Numbered from the stretch's first letter, positions 16,956 through 24,782 are shown. The stretch is DNA of 40,252 bases from Cereibacter johrii (GCF_001720585.1 NZ_MABH01000138.1:1-40252); one strand, 5' to 3'. Made by a program: numbers and translations. The notes: generated from the sequence alone by a model not told the origin.

Positions 16956-18338
16956 TCAGCCGAAGACGCGGGTCAGGGCGCGGTCGATGGCATCCGTGAT
17001 CTGGTCGATGTCGTCGGGCGTGGCGACCAGCGCGGGCGAGAGGCAGAGCGTGTTGTTGAAGCCCGGCAGGCTGCGGTTCGTCATGCCGATGATGACGCCC
17101 TGCGCCATCACGTCGGCCACCACGGCTGCCACACGCTTCTCGTCCATGGGCTCCTTCGTGGCGCGGTCGGCCACGAGCTCGGCGCCGCAGAACAGGCCCT
17201 TGCCGCGCACGTCGCCGATCACGGCATGCTTCTCCTGCAGCGCGGAGAGGTTCTCGATCACCCGCGCGCCCATCTTCAGCGTGTTCTCGAGCAGGCCCTC
17301 GTCTTCGATGATCCGCATGTTCTCCAGCGCCGCCACCGGGCCCGCGGTGCAGCCGCCGAAGGTCGAGATGTCGCGGAAGTAGCTCATCGGATCGGCGGGA
17401 TCGTCCTTGAACATGTCGAAGACGGCCTCGGTCGTGACCGTGCAGGAGATGGCCGCATAGCCCGAGGCCACGCCCTTGGCCATGGTCACGAAATCGGGTT
17501 TCACGCCGAAGTTCTGGTAGCCGAACCAGGTGCCGGTGCGGCCGAGCCCGCAGACCACCTCGTCGATATGGAGGAGGATGTCGTATTTCCGGCAGATCTC
17601 CTGCACGCGCTCCCAGTAGCCCGCGGGTGGCACGATCACGCCGCCGCCGGCCGTCACCGGCTCGAGGCAGAGCGCGCCGATCGTGTCGGGGCCCTCGCGC
17701 AGGATCACCTCCTCGATGGCGTCGGCCGCGCGCAGGCCGTAATTCTCGACGTCCCACTGCTTGCGGTATTCGAGGCAGTGCGGGACCATCACGAAGCCCG
17801 GCGTCAGCGGCCCGTATTGCTCGGCGCGCTGCGGCTGGCCCGAGGTGGCGAGCGCCGTGATGGTGGTGCCGTGGTAGTCGCGCTCGCGGAAGAGGATCTT
17901 GCCCTTCTTGCCGCCATGGTGCCGGTGCGAGATCTGGCGCACCATCTTGAACACCTTCTCGTTCGCCTCGGAGCCCGAGTTCGAGTAGTAGACGCGCGAG
18001 AGGCCCGGCATCTTCTCGATCAGGCGCTTGGAGAAGCGCGAGGCCGGGATCGAGCCTGCAGAATGGGCGAAATAGTTCATCTTGATGAGCTGGTCGCGCA
18101 CGGCATTGGCGATGCTCTCGCGGCCGTAGCCCACGTTCACCGTCCAGACGCCGCCCGAGACCGCGTCGAGATGCTCCTTGCCGGCCGCATCCCAGACCCG
18201 CATCCCCTTGCCCTCGACGATGATCCGGGGATCCACCGTCTCGTACTGTTTGTGCTGGCTCAGGTGGTGCCACATGTGAGCGCGGTCCGCCTCGATCACC
18301 TCGCTGAGGTCGTTCGCCTGCGCCAAGCCTTCCATCAT
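16956..18338 (-). CDS. Class III aminotransferase (omega-amino acid/taurine:pyruvate type)
   Basis: A 460-aa fold-type I PLP enzyme. Visible: SGSEANEKVFKMVR (phosphate-binding region near 121-134), the YHGTT loop, HIDEVVCGLGRTG with the PLP-contacting D259, and the Schiff-base lysine K288 in TMAKGVASG. Overall style resembles omega-aminotransferases that use taurine, beta-alanine or similar amines with pyruvate as acceptor; the exact substrate cannot be read from sequence. It is last in a minus-strand operon behind an SsuA/NMT1-type ABC importer, so it probably deaminates the imported compound. Start: two tandem ATGs (18338 and 18335) after GGGAGA; either could be used. A 107-base gap separates it from the permease gene. 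Confidence 0.88.
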   Translation of the reverse strand: MMEGLAQANDLSEVIEADRAHMWHHLSQHKQYETVDPRIIVEGKGMRVWDAAGKEHLDAVSGGVWTVNVGYGRESIANAVRDQLIKMNYFAHSAGSIPASRFSKRLIEKMPGLSRVYYSNSGSEANEKVFKMVRQISHRHHGGKKGKILFRERDYHGTTITALATSGQPQRAEQYGPLTPGFVMVPHCLEYRKQWDVENYGLRAADAIEEVILREGPDTIGALCLEPVTAGGGVIVPPAGYWERVQEICRKYDILLHIDEVVCGLGRTGTWFGYQNFGVKPDFVTMAKGVASGYAAISCTVTTEAVFDMFKDDPADPMSYFRDISTFGGCTAGPVAALENMRIIEDEGLLENTLKMGARVIENLSALQEKHAVIGDVRGKGLFCGAELVADRATKEPMDEKRVAAVVADVMAQGVIIGMTNRSLPGFNNTLCLSPALVATPDDIDQITDAIDRALTRVFG

Positions 18339-18445
18339 CTTCTCCCTGCCGTGATTCCTGACCGTTCGGTCGAGTTTGAGACGCGATCCGGCGAAAAGGC
18401 AACAGGGCGGTATGGTGCGGCCCTGTCATCGCGCTTCGTGAAATT

Positions 18446-19210
18446 TCAGTGCTGCGGACGCTCGGCCCATCCGGCGAAGATCCGCTCGAGCGCGACCACG
18501 GCATAGTAGAGCAGGATGCCGAGGAAGGCGAGCGCGATGAGGACGGCGAACATCAGGGGATAGTCGCCGTTGGTCTCGCCCGACTTGAAGAGCGCGCCGA
18601 GGCCGCGGCCGTGCGGGCTCACGATCTCGACGAGGTTCGTGCCGATGAAGGCGAGCGTGACCGAGACCTTCAGCGCGCCGAAGAACTCGGGCAGGGTCTT
18701 GGGCAAGGCGATCTTCCAGAAGATCGTGAGCTTCGAGGCCCCGAGCGAGCGGAGGATGTCGCGATATTCCGGCTCGAGCGTCGAGAGGCCGATGCCCACC
18801 GACACGGCGATGGGGAAGAAGGAGATCAGGAAGGCCATGAGCACGGTGTTGAAATCGTGCTGGCCGATGAAGATCAGCGCCAGCACCGGCACGAGCGTGG
18901 CCTTGGGAATGGCGTTGAAGCCCACGAGCAGCGGATAGAGCCCGTCGCGGGCGGTGCGCGAGAAGCCCATCACCATGCCGAGGAGGGTGCCGAAGACCAC
19001 GGCGAGGCCGAGACCCGCCACCGTGCGCCAGAGCGTCTGCCAGCCCATCGTGAGGAACAGCTGCCAGTAGCGGGCATAGGCGGGCGGCAGGTCAGAGGGC
19101 GAGGCCATCTTGTAGTTGGGCCAGCCGTTCCACCAGACGATCCCCTCCCAGAGCGCGAGGAAGATCAGGATCGCGGCGAGCGGCACGCCGATCCTGTGCA
19201 GGAGATCCAT
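18446..19210 (-). CDS. ABC transporter permease (SsuC/TauC-like)
   Basis: A 254-aa inner-membrane permease with about six hydrophobic segments and the EAA cytoplasmic loop RSLGASKLTIFWKIALP (near 160-176), where the ATPase docks. Length is typical for the nitrate/sulfonate/taurine class. The ATG shares one base with the stop of the ATPase gene (TGATG), so the two are coupled. Together with the ATPase and binding protein it forms one complete importer, presumably as a homodimer. Confidence 0.9.
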   Translation of the reverse strand: MDLLHRIGVPLAAILIFLALWEGIVWWNGWPNYKMASPSDLPPAYARYWQLFLTMGWQTLWRTVAGLGLAVVFGTLLGMVMGFSRTARDGLYPLLVGFNAIPKATLVPVLALIFIGQHDFNTVLMAFLISFFPIAVSVGIGLSTLEPEYRDILRSLGASKLTIFWKIALPKTLPEFFGALKVSVTLAFIGTNLVEIVSPHGRGLGALFKSGETNGDYPLMFAVLIALAFLGILLYYAVVALERIFAGWAERPQH

Positions 19211-20085
19211 CAGCGGGCCCCTCCGTCGCGGGGCGAAAGGGCCGGAGAGGTTCTGTCGCGGGCGGGGGCGGCCTGCCCATCGCGCGGCGCCGCGCCCCCT
19301 GCCACGGTCTCCTCGCGTCCCTGCGCGATGCGGATCTGGTCGCGCAGGAGATGCAGCATGTCGGTGGCCTCGGGGGTATAGAGCACGTCGATGCGCCGGT
19401 CGGCGGGCAGACCCACGTTCAGGATGAACTGGGTGGAGGCCGGCCGGCCCGACAGGACGATGACCTGATCGCCGAGGAAGACGCTTTCGCGCAGGTCGTG
19501 GGTGATGAGCACGCAGGTGAAGGGCTCGGCCGCGCGCAGATCGCGCATGGTCTGCCACAGATCCTCGCGGGTGAAATTGTCGAGCGCGCCGAAGGGCTCG
19601 TCCATGATGAGCACGTCGGGCCTGTGCACGATCGCCCGGCAGAGCGAGGCGCGCTGGCGCATCCCGCCCGAGAGCTGGCTCGGCCGCTTGGCCTCGAAGC
19701 CCCTGAGCCCCACCATCTCGAGGAGAGCCATCGCCCGCTCGACCCGGTCCTTCCGCGGCATCCGCGGCGCCACGATCTCGAGCGGCAGGATCACATTCTC
19801 GAGGATGGTGCGCCATTCGAGCAGCACCGGATTCTGGAAGGCCATGCCCACCGTGCGGCGCGGCGAGGTCACGCGCTCGCCATGCAGCCAGACCTCGCCG
19901 CGGTCGGGCTTCATCAGCCCCGCCACCAGCCGGGTGAGGGTGGACTTGCCGCAGCCCGAGGGGCCCACGACCGCGCAGAAGGTGGCCTCGGGGACCGAGA
20001 TGTTCAGATCCTCCAGCACCGGCAGCGGGCCGGCGGGCGTCCTGTAGGCGTGGCTCACGCCGCGGATGTCGATGAGGTCGGGCAT
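19210..20085 (-). CDS. ABC transporter ATPase (SsuB/TauB-like)
   Basis: A 291-aa nucleotide-binding subunit. Walker A is GPSGCGKST (about 42-50), the signature is LSGGMRQRASL, and Walker B is VLIMDEPFGALD, with the H-loop in LITHDLRES. It is about 30 residues longer than usual; the tail (AAPRDGQAAPARDRTSP...) is low-complexity and probably disordered. It lies 57 bases after the binding-protein gene and overlaps the permease start by one base. Confidence 0.93.
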   Translation of the reverse strand: MPDLIDIRGVSHAYRTPAGPLPVLEDLNISVPEATFCAVVGPSGCGKSTLTRLVAGLMKPDRGEVWLHGERVTSPRRTVGMAFQNPVLLEWRTILENVILPLEIVAPRMPRKDRVERAMALLEMVGLRGFEAKRPSQLSGGMRQRASLCRAIVHRPDVLIMDEPFGALDNFTREDLWQTMRDLRAAEPFTCVLITHDLRESVFLGDQVIVLSGRPASTQFILNVGLPADRRIDVLYTPEATDMLHLLRDQIRIAQGREETVAGGAAPRDGQAAPARDRTSPALSPRDGGAR

Positions 20086-20142
20086 GGTCTTCCCGTCGGG
20101 GAGGAGGCGGGGCCCATGGCCCGCGCCCCGGTCACTCGGACG

Positions 20143-21150
20143 TCACTCGAAGGACAGGCTGCCGTCGGCGGGCAGCCACTGCGGATCGAAATAGAGGGCG
20201 GCGTCGGGGGCGTTCCGGAACTCGTAGACGGATTTCGTCTGTTCGATGGCGCGCGCCATGCGTTCGGGGTCGATGTTGCCCATGCCGTTGGCCTTCACCC
20301 AGTCGGTCACCACATTGTCGCGGATCGCCATGCCGAGGCGGCGCTCTTCGAGCGCGGCATCGGCGGCCGGGTTGCGCTCGATCAGGGCCGCGATCGCCGC
20401 GCCGGGCTCGGCCACCGCATCCTTCCAGCCCTTCGCCACGGCGCGCAGGAAGCCCGTCACCGCCTCGGGGTGATCCTTGGCGAAGTCGGTGTTGACGATG
20501 ATCGCATTGCCGTAGAGCGCCACGCCGTGATCGGCCATGAGCAGGGTCGAGATATCCTCCTCGGGCACGCCCAGCCGCACGAGGTTCAGGACCGAGGAGA
20601 AGGAGAAGCCCGTGACCGCAGCGACCTGACCTTCGGCCAGCATCGGCTCGCGCACGGGAAAGCCCACCGGCTCGACGGCGATGGCAGCCATGTCGAGCCC
20701 GTTCTCGGCGGCGAAGATCGGGAACTGCGCCCAGGCCCCGTCGGGGGGCGGCGCGCCGAGCTTGCGGCCCTCGAGGTCCTTCGGCGCCTCGACGCCCTGC
20801 GACCTGCGCCCGACCACCGCGAAGGGCGGCTTGTCGTAGATCATCATGGCGGCGGTGACCGGCGCGCCCGGGTTCTGGTCGAGGAACTTCATCAGGCTGT
20901 TGATGTCGGCGAAACCCACCGGAAAGGCGCCGGTCGCGACCTTCGGGATCGCATCGAGCGAGCCCGCGCCCTCGGAAATCTCCACCGTGAGATCCTCGGC
21001 CGCGAAATGGCCCCTGTCGAGCGCCACGAAATAGGGAGCGGCCGGGCCCTCGAACTTCCAGTCGAGCGCGAAGGGCATGGCGGTCTCGGCCCCGGCCAGG
21101 GTGGCGGTGACGGTGAAGGCCGCGGCGAGGGCGGCGGAGGCGCGGAACAT
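20143..21150 (-). CDS. ABC transporter substrate-binding protein (NMT1/THI5-like)
   Basis: A 335-aa periplasmic binding protein with a signal peptide (MFRASAALAAAFTVTATLAGA). The mature part has the NMT1/SsuA-type layout: an N-terminal WKFEGPAAPYFVALDRGHFAAE block, then GSLDAIPKVATGAFPVGFADINS and a LMADHGVALYGNAIIVN segment. This family binds sulfonates, taurine, nitrate or pyrimidine precursors; the ligand here is not readable. First gene of the importer-aminotransferase operon. The upstream gap (21151-21299) contains an A/T-rich island, CTTAAATATCTC near 21249-21260, which is unusual in this DNA and probably marks the promoter. Confidence 0.88.
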   Translation of the reverse strand: MFRASAALAAAFTVTATLAGAETAMPFALDWKFEGPAAPYFVALDRGHFAAEDLTVEISEGAGSLDAIPKVATGAFPVGFADINSLMKFLDQNPGAPVTAAMMIYDKPPFAVVGRRSQGVEAPKDLEGRKLGAPPPDGAWAQFPIFAAENGLDMAAIAVEPVGFPVREPMLAEGQVAAVTGFSFSSVLNLVRLGVPEEDISTLLMADHGVALYGNAIIVNTDFAKDHPEAVTGFLRAVAKGWKDAVAEPGAAIAALIERNPAADAALEERRLGMAIRDNVVTDWVKANGMGNIDPERMARAIEQTKSVYEFRNAPDAALYFDPQWLPADGSLSFE

Positions 21151-21299
21151 GGCTCTCTCCCGATCGTGACGTTGCAGGCGAGGCTGACCGGCTGGCGGGC
21201 AGGTGCAAGCGGGCCGCCGGCACGGCAGGAGGCTCCGCGGCCGATGTGCTTAAATATCTCTCGAAAGTGGATGCCGTGCCCGCGAAACGGGCGCCCCGG

Positions 21300-22079
21300 T
21301 CAGCGCAGACGGGCGAGCAGCGCCTCGGCCGCAGCCGGGTTCGCGACCTTGTGGCCCGAGATGACATAGAGGAACACATCGCGCGGCCGCTCGGGCGCCT
21401 CGGTCACGCGGGCGAGCCCCTCGGGGGCGCGGCCGGCCTCCCAGTCGCGGGCGCGGGTGGCCCATCGGTCCAGCGCTTCCGGCGGATAGCCCTCGGCGGG
21501 ACCCTCGCGGGTGCCCATGATGCGGGCATAGACGAAATCGGCGGTGGGATCGGCGATCTGCGGATGCTCGCTGTCGCCCTCCACCACGATCGCCACGTTT
21601 CGCTCGGCCGCCAGCGCCACGAAGGCCGGGTCGCGGAAGCTCTCGTGGCGCACCTCGACGGCATGGCGCAACCGCCGGCCCCTGTGCTCGGGCGGCAGGA
21701 GCGCGAGGAAGGCTGCGAAATCCTCGGGGTCGAAGGCCTTCGTCGGCAGGAACTGCCAGTTGATCGGCCCGAGCTTGGCGCCGAGCCGCAGGATCCCGCT
21801 GTCGAGGAAGCGGTCCACCGATGCGCCCGCCTCGGCGAGCTTCCTGCGGTTGGTGGCGAACCGGGGCGCCTTGAGGGCGAAGACGAAATCGTCCGGCACC
21901 TCGTCATGCCAGCGCGCGAAGCTCTCGGGCTTCTGCGAGCCGTAGTAGGTGCCGTTGATCTCGAGGGTGGTCAGGCGCGAGGCGGCATGGCCCAGCTCAC
22001 GCTTCTGCGGCAGCCCCTCGGGGTAGAAGGTGCCGCGCCAGGGCTCGAAGACCCAGCCGCCGATGCCGATGCGGATCAT
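21300..22079 (-). CDS. DUF72 (YecE-like) protein
   Basis: A 259-aa TIM-barrel-like protein of the DUF72/YecE family: starts MIRIGIGGWVFEPWRGTFYP, then LEINGTYYGSQKPESFARW, FALKAPRFATN, FLPTKAF, AVEVRHESF and VVEGDSEHP, which are the typical family blocks. No biochemical role is established. The ATG at 22079 is chosen because GGGAGGA is well placed and the family begins there; the frame is open further upstream without such support. It lies between the importer operon and the tiny-protein operon, on the same strand but behind a strong hairpin, so it is probably transcribed on its own. Confidence 0.88.
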   Translation of the reverse strand: MIRIGIGGWVFEPWRGTFYPEGLPQKRELGHAASRLTTLEINGTYYGSQKPESFARWHDEVPDDFVFALKAPRFATNRRKLAEAGASVDRFLDSGILRLGAKLGPINWQFLPTKAFDPEDFAAFLALLPPEHRGRRLRHAVEVRHESFRDPAFVALAAERNVAIVVEGDSEHPQIADPTADFVYARIMGTREGPAEGYPPEALDRWATRARDWEAGRAPEGLARVTEAPERPRDVFLYVISGHKVANPAAAEALLARLR

Positions 22080-22157
22080 GGCGTCCTCCCTGCCGCGAAA
22101 AGCCGAGCATGGCCGGGCCTGTCCGGCGGCGCAACCGCCCATCTGCGGTGGCCTTGC

Positions 22158-22189
22158 GGCGCGGGCGCGGGGGATGGCGCGCCCGCGCC
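22158..22189 (-). terminator. Terminator of the tiny-protein operon
   Basis: Perfect 12-bp stem GGCGCGGGCGCG/CGCGCCCGCGCC with an 8-nt loop, 5 bases past the last stop of the operon. There is no T-run. Confidence 0.65.
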
Positions 22190-22194
22190 TGCCG

Positions 22195-22383
22195 TCATTT
22201 GCCGTCGGGATCGTGGGTGTGGTGGCGGTCCTTCTCGCCGCCGCCGCCCGAGACCTTGCTCTGTTTGCGCGCGTCGCTGTCGGCGCCGGGCTTCGTCACC
22301 TCGAGCGGCGCGTCCGCATCCTGATGCGAGGAGCCGGGGCCGCCCTGACGGATGCTGGCCGGAGTCTTCTGGGAGGTCGACAT
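22195..22383 (-). CDS. Small hydrophilic protein, third gene of operon (62 aa)
   Basis: A 62-aa protein (MSTSQKTPASIRQGG ... HHTHDPDGK) rich in Gly (9 of 62), Ser, Asp, Lys and His, without Cys, Trp, Tyr or Phe and without a hydrophobic stretch. It is probably disordered and meets the glycine criterion of hydrophilins (over 6%). It starts one base after the stop of the second gene (TGACATG), with AGGAC upstream, so it is coupled. I do not recognise a family. A role as a stress protectant is inferred from composition and the shared promoter. Confidence 0.7.
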   Translation of the reverse strand: MSTSQKTPASIRQGGPGSSHQDADAPLEVTKPGADSDARKQSKVSGGGGEKDRHHTHDPDGK

Positions 22384-22384
22384 G

Positions 22385-22564
22385 TCAACGGTCCTGCTGA
22401 TGACCCTGATGGGTCGTGTTGATCTTGCTGTTCGCCTGCTGGCCCTGCTTGTCGGGATCCGGCCGGGATGCGGCCCCCGAGGTCTCGGGCGTCTCGTGGG
22501 CAGCGCCGCCGGGGCCCTTGTCGCTGCGGTTCGCGGGCGGGATAGGGGGCATTTTCGCGGTCAT
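22385..22564 (-). CDS. Small hydrophilic protein, second gene of operon (59 aa)
   Basis: A 59-aa protein (MTAKMPPIPPANRSDKGPGG ... HQGHQQDR). Gly 6 of 59, many Pro, Gln, Asn, His and charged residues, no aromatic residue and no Cys. It is probably disordered. The ATG overlaps the stop of the first gene (ATGA) and is preceded by GAGGAG, strong evidence that it is translated. No family recognised. It is flanked on both sides by proteins of similar composition. Confidence 0.7.
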   Translation of the reverse strand: MTAKMPPIPPANRSDKGPGGAAHETPETSGAASRPDPDKQGQQANSKINTTHQGHQQDR

Positions 22565-22788
22565 GGGCGCTCCTCGTCGTCGGTCCTGCGGTTGCCGGCA
22601 TGGTCCTGATACTGCTGCGTCTTGACGTAGCCGCCATCCTTGCCGCGGCTTTCGCTGCCCTGCTTGTCGCGGTTGGACAGCACGCCATTGGCCGGGATCT
22701 CGGCGGTCTCGGCTTCGGTCATGGCGCCGGTGCCGTCGCCCTTGCCCTTCACGCCCTGACCGAAGTGCTTCTTGTCCGCATGTGCCAT
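22561..22788 (-). CDS. Small hydrophilic protein, first gene of operon (75 aa)
   Basis: A 75-aa protein (MAHADKKHFGQGVKGKGDG ... RRTDDEERP). Gly 12 of 75, very rich in Lys, Asp, Glu, Gln and Arg, with no Cys or Trp and no membrane segment. A perfect AAGGAGG lies 5-6 nt before the ATG. The middle TEAETAEIPANGVLSNRDKQG and the end GGYVKTQQYQDHAGN look conserved in style, as in small stress proteins of Rhodobacteraceae, but I cannot name a family. It has its own EcfG-like promoter 42 nt upstream, inside the gap behind the GH13 gene. Confidence 0.75.
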   Translation of the reverse strand: MAHADKKHFGQGVKGKGDGTGAMTEAETAEIPANGVLSNRDKQGSESRGKDGGYVKTQQYQDHAGNRRTDDEERP

Positions 22789-22829
22789 CTGGTCCTCCTT
22801 GCGGCGCGTTGCTTCGCCGTCAGGGAGCC

Positions 22830-22854
22830 AACCGGAGGTCGGGGCGGATGTTCC
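22830..22854 (-). promoter_or_regulatory. EcfG-like promoter of the tiny-protein operon
   Basis: On the minus strand: GGAAC (22854-22850), 16 bases, GGTT (22833-22830); an exact match. Predicted start near 22822, giving a leader of about 34 nt that includes the AAGGAGG. Confidence 0.65.
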
Positions 22855-22880
22855 CGCAAGCCTGCGTGAGGGGCGCGCGA

Positions 22881-24527
22881 TCAGCTCTCGAACCGCAGCC
22901 AGCGCAGCCCGTAGCCTCCGAGCTCGACCGTCAGCTCGTCCTTGCGCAGCGAGGCCTTGCCTTGGCCCAGGACGGGCCGCAGCCGGCCCAGCCCCGAGGC
23001 CTTCGGCAGCGTGAGCGTCACCGTCTGCGGCTCGGGCCCGAGATTGGCGAGAGCGATGAGGGTGCGGCTCTCCCAGTCGTGGCGGATGGCGAAGATCGAG
23101 GCTTGGGGCAACGGCAGCACGGCATGGTCGCCGAAGGCGATCTCGGGGCATTCCCGCCGCCGCCGCAGGAGATGCTCCATGAAATGGAACATCGTGTCCG
23201 GCCGGTCCTGCTGGTCGGTGGCATTGACCTTGTCCGGGCCCCAGCGCGGATCCGAGACCATGGGCCGGTGCAGGGCCTCGGTGCCCGCGTCCGAGAAGCC
23301 GCCGTGCGGGCCGGCCTCCCACTGCATCGGTGCGCGCACGGCGAGCCGTCCGGGGATCTCGAGATTTTCCGCCATGCCGATCTCCTCGCCGTAGAAGATC
23401 ACGGGCGATCCCGGCATCGAGGCCATCAGCGCATAGGCCATGCGGAGCCGGTCGGAATCGCCCTTCAGCATGGTGGGCATCCGCCGCCGCAGCCCGCGTC
23501 CAAAGAGCTGCATCGAGGGTTCGGGCCCGAAGGAGGCGAAGCCCTCCTGCCGCTCGGCCTCGGTCAGCTTGTCGAGCGACCATTCGTCATGGTTGCGCAG
23601 GAAATGGGCCCAGCCATCGTCGGGCGCGAGTTCGGGCATGTGGCGCAGCCCGTGGACGATGGGCCCCGCGTCCTCGCGGGCGAGCGCCAGCGCCATCGCC
23701 TGATTGAGGTTGAAGTCGAGGCACATGTGCAGCTCGTCGCCGTCCTCGTCGCCGAAGAAGCGGCGCACGTCCGGATAGTCGAGGTTCACTTCGCCCAGAA
23801 GCACCGCATCGCCCGACCGGCGGTTGATGAAGGCGCGCAGGTCGCGCAGCCAGCGGTGGGGCGTGAAGCCCGTGTCCACCGTCGACATCTGCTCGAGCAG
23901 GAACGGCACGGCATCCACGCGGAAGCCCGAGAGACCGAGCTGGAGCCAGAATCCCACGATCCGCCGGATCTCGTCGCGCACCGCGCGATTCTCGACGTTG
24001 AGGTCCGGCTGGTGGCTGTAGAAGCGGTGGAGATAGTATTTCCCGGCCTTCGCATCCCAGGTCCAGCTACTGTTCTCTTCTCCGGGGAAGACCAGCGAGG
24101 CGGCATCCTCCTCGGGCTTCTCGTCGCGCCAGACATACCAGTCGCGGTAGGGCGAATCGGGGTCGGCGCGCGAGGCCTGGAACCAGGGATGCTCGCGCGA
24201 GGTGTGGTTCACCACGAGGTCCGCGATCACCCGCATCCCGCGATCCTGGGCCGCGCGCAGGAATTCGACGAAATCGCCCAGCGTGCCCAGCCGGGGATCG
24301 ACGGCATAATAGTCGGTGATGTCGTAGCCGTCGTCCTGGTTCGGGCTCGGATAGAAAGGCATCAGCCAGATGCAGCTCACCCCCAGCCGGTCGAGATGGT
24401 CGAGCCGCCGGGTGAGCCCCGGGAAATCCCCGATCCCGTCGCCGTTGCTGTCCTGAAAGGTCTCGACATCGAGACAATAGAAGACGGCGTTCTTCCACCA
24501 GACATCGCTCGTGCGGCTGATATCCAT
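22881..24527 (-). CDS. GH13 alpha-glucan enzyme, trehalose-synthase-like
   Basis: A 548-aa GH13 enzyme. The start WWKNAVFYCLDVETF, then DSNGDGIGDFPGL and YSHQPDLNVEN, resemble trehalose synthase (maltose-trehalose isomerase). Counting from the alternative GTG at 24557 (10 residues more), region I is DLVVNH (113-118), region II GFRVDAV with nucleophile D215, region III GEVNLD with acid E256, region IV NHD with D324, so it should be active. The exact reaction (TreS isomerase, alpha-glucosidase or glucosyltransferase) is not certain. The ATG at 24527 is preferred because the GGGAGG at 24557-24562 is too close for the GTG; instead it fits a 6-codon leader (24550-24530) ending 2 bases before this ATG. 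An exact EcfG-like promoter lies upstream. Confidence 0.85.
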   Translation of the reverse strand: MDISRTSDVWWKNAVFYCLDVETFQDSNGDGIGDFPGLTRRLDHLDRLGVSCIWLMPFYPSPNQDDGYDITDYYAVDPRLGTLGDFVEFLRAAQDRGMRVIADLVVNHTSREHPWFQASRADPDSPYRDWYVWRDEKPEEDAASLVFPGEENSSWTWDAKAGKYYLHRFYSHQPDLNVENRAVRDEIRRIVGFWLQLGLSGFRVDAVPFLLEQMSTVDTGFTPHRWLRDLRAFINRRSGDAVLLGEVNLDYPDVRRFFGDEDGDELHMCLDFNLNQAMALALAREDAGPIVHGLRHMPELAPDDGWAHFLRNHDEWSLDKLTEAERQEGFASFGPEPSMQLFGRGLRRRMPTMLKGDSDRLRMAYALMASMPGSPVIFYGEEIGMAENLEIPGRLAVRAPMQWEAGPHGGFSDAGTEALHRPMVSDPRWGPDKVNATDQQDRPDTMFHFMEHLLRRRRECPEIAFGDHAVLPLPQASIFAIRHDWESRTLIALANLGPEPQTVTLTLPKASGLGRLRPVLGQGKASLRKDELTVELGGYGLRWLRFES

Positions 24528-24529
24528 CC

Positions 24530-24550
24530 TCAGCCTGCCCAGATCCGCAT
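24530..24550 (-). CDS. Possible leader peptide of 6 codons before the GH13 gene
   Basis: ATG CGG ATC TGG GCA GGC TGA, encoding MRIWAG. GGGAGG stands 6 nt before its ATG, the ideal distance, and its stop ends 2 bases before the GH13 ATG. Such spacing suggests translational coupling by re-initiation. Nothing shows that the peptide itself has a function. Confidence 0.4.
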   Translation of the reverse strand: MRIWAG

Positions 24551-24579
24551 CGGTCACCTCCCGGAAAATCAGGGAAGGG

Positions 24580-24605
24580 AACGCGCCGTGCAGAGGCGAG
24601 GTTCC
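24580..24605 (-). promoter_or_regulatory. EcfG-like promoter of the GH13 gene
   Basis: On the minus strand: GGAAC (24605-24601), 17 bases, CGTT (24583-24580); an exact match to the strict form. It continues as CGTTCCC, so the site is a partial dyad. Predicted start near 24573, about 10 nt before the ribosome site. Confidence 0.7.
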
Positions 24606-24707
24606 TAAGTCTCGACAGAGGTTGGGGGAAACGGTCAGGGTCGGCCGTGCGCCAACGCACCGCAGGGACCGCAGTCCCCATCGATTCCGTCCTGCCTGTC
24701 AGGAAAT

Positions 24708-24782
24708 TGGTGAGCGGGGTGGGTATCGAACCCACGACCAGCTGATTAAAAGTCAGCTGCTCTACCACTGAGCTACCCGCCC
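24708..24782 (-). tRNA. tRNA-Lys (anticodon UUU)
   Basis: 75 nt on the minus strand with CCA encoded (24710-24708). Acceptor GGGCGGG pairs with CCCGCTC (one G-U), the D arm is AGCTCAGTGGTAGAGCA, the anticodon stem-loop GCTGA-CTTTTAA-TCAGC has UUU at 24750-24748, and the T arm carries GGTTCGATA. UUU reads AAA and AAG. It has its own sigma-70-like promoter and lies between the divergent GH13 and dapF genes. Confidence 0.96.

Noticed and set aside
24577-24605. Plus-strand reading GGAAC-N17-GGTT at the GH13 promoter, pointing at dapF
   Set aside because: It arises from the symmetry of the minus-strand site; the distance to dapF is over 300 bases with a tRNA gene between.
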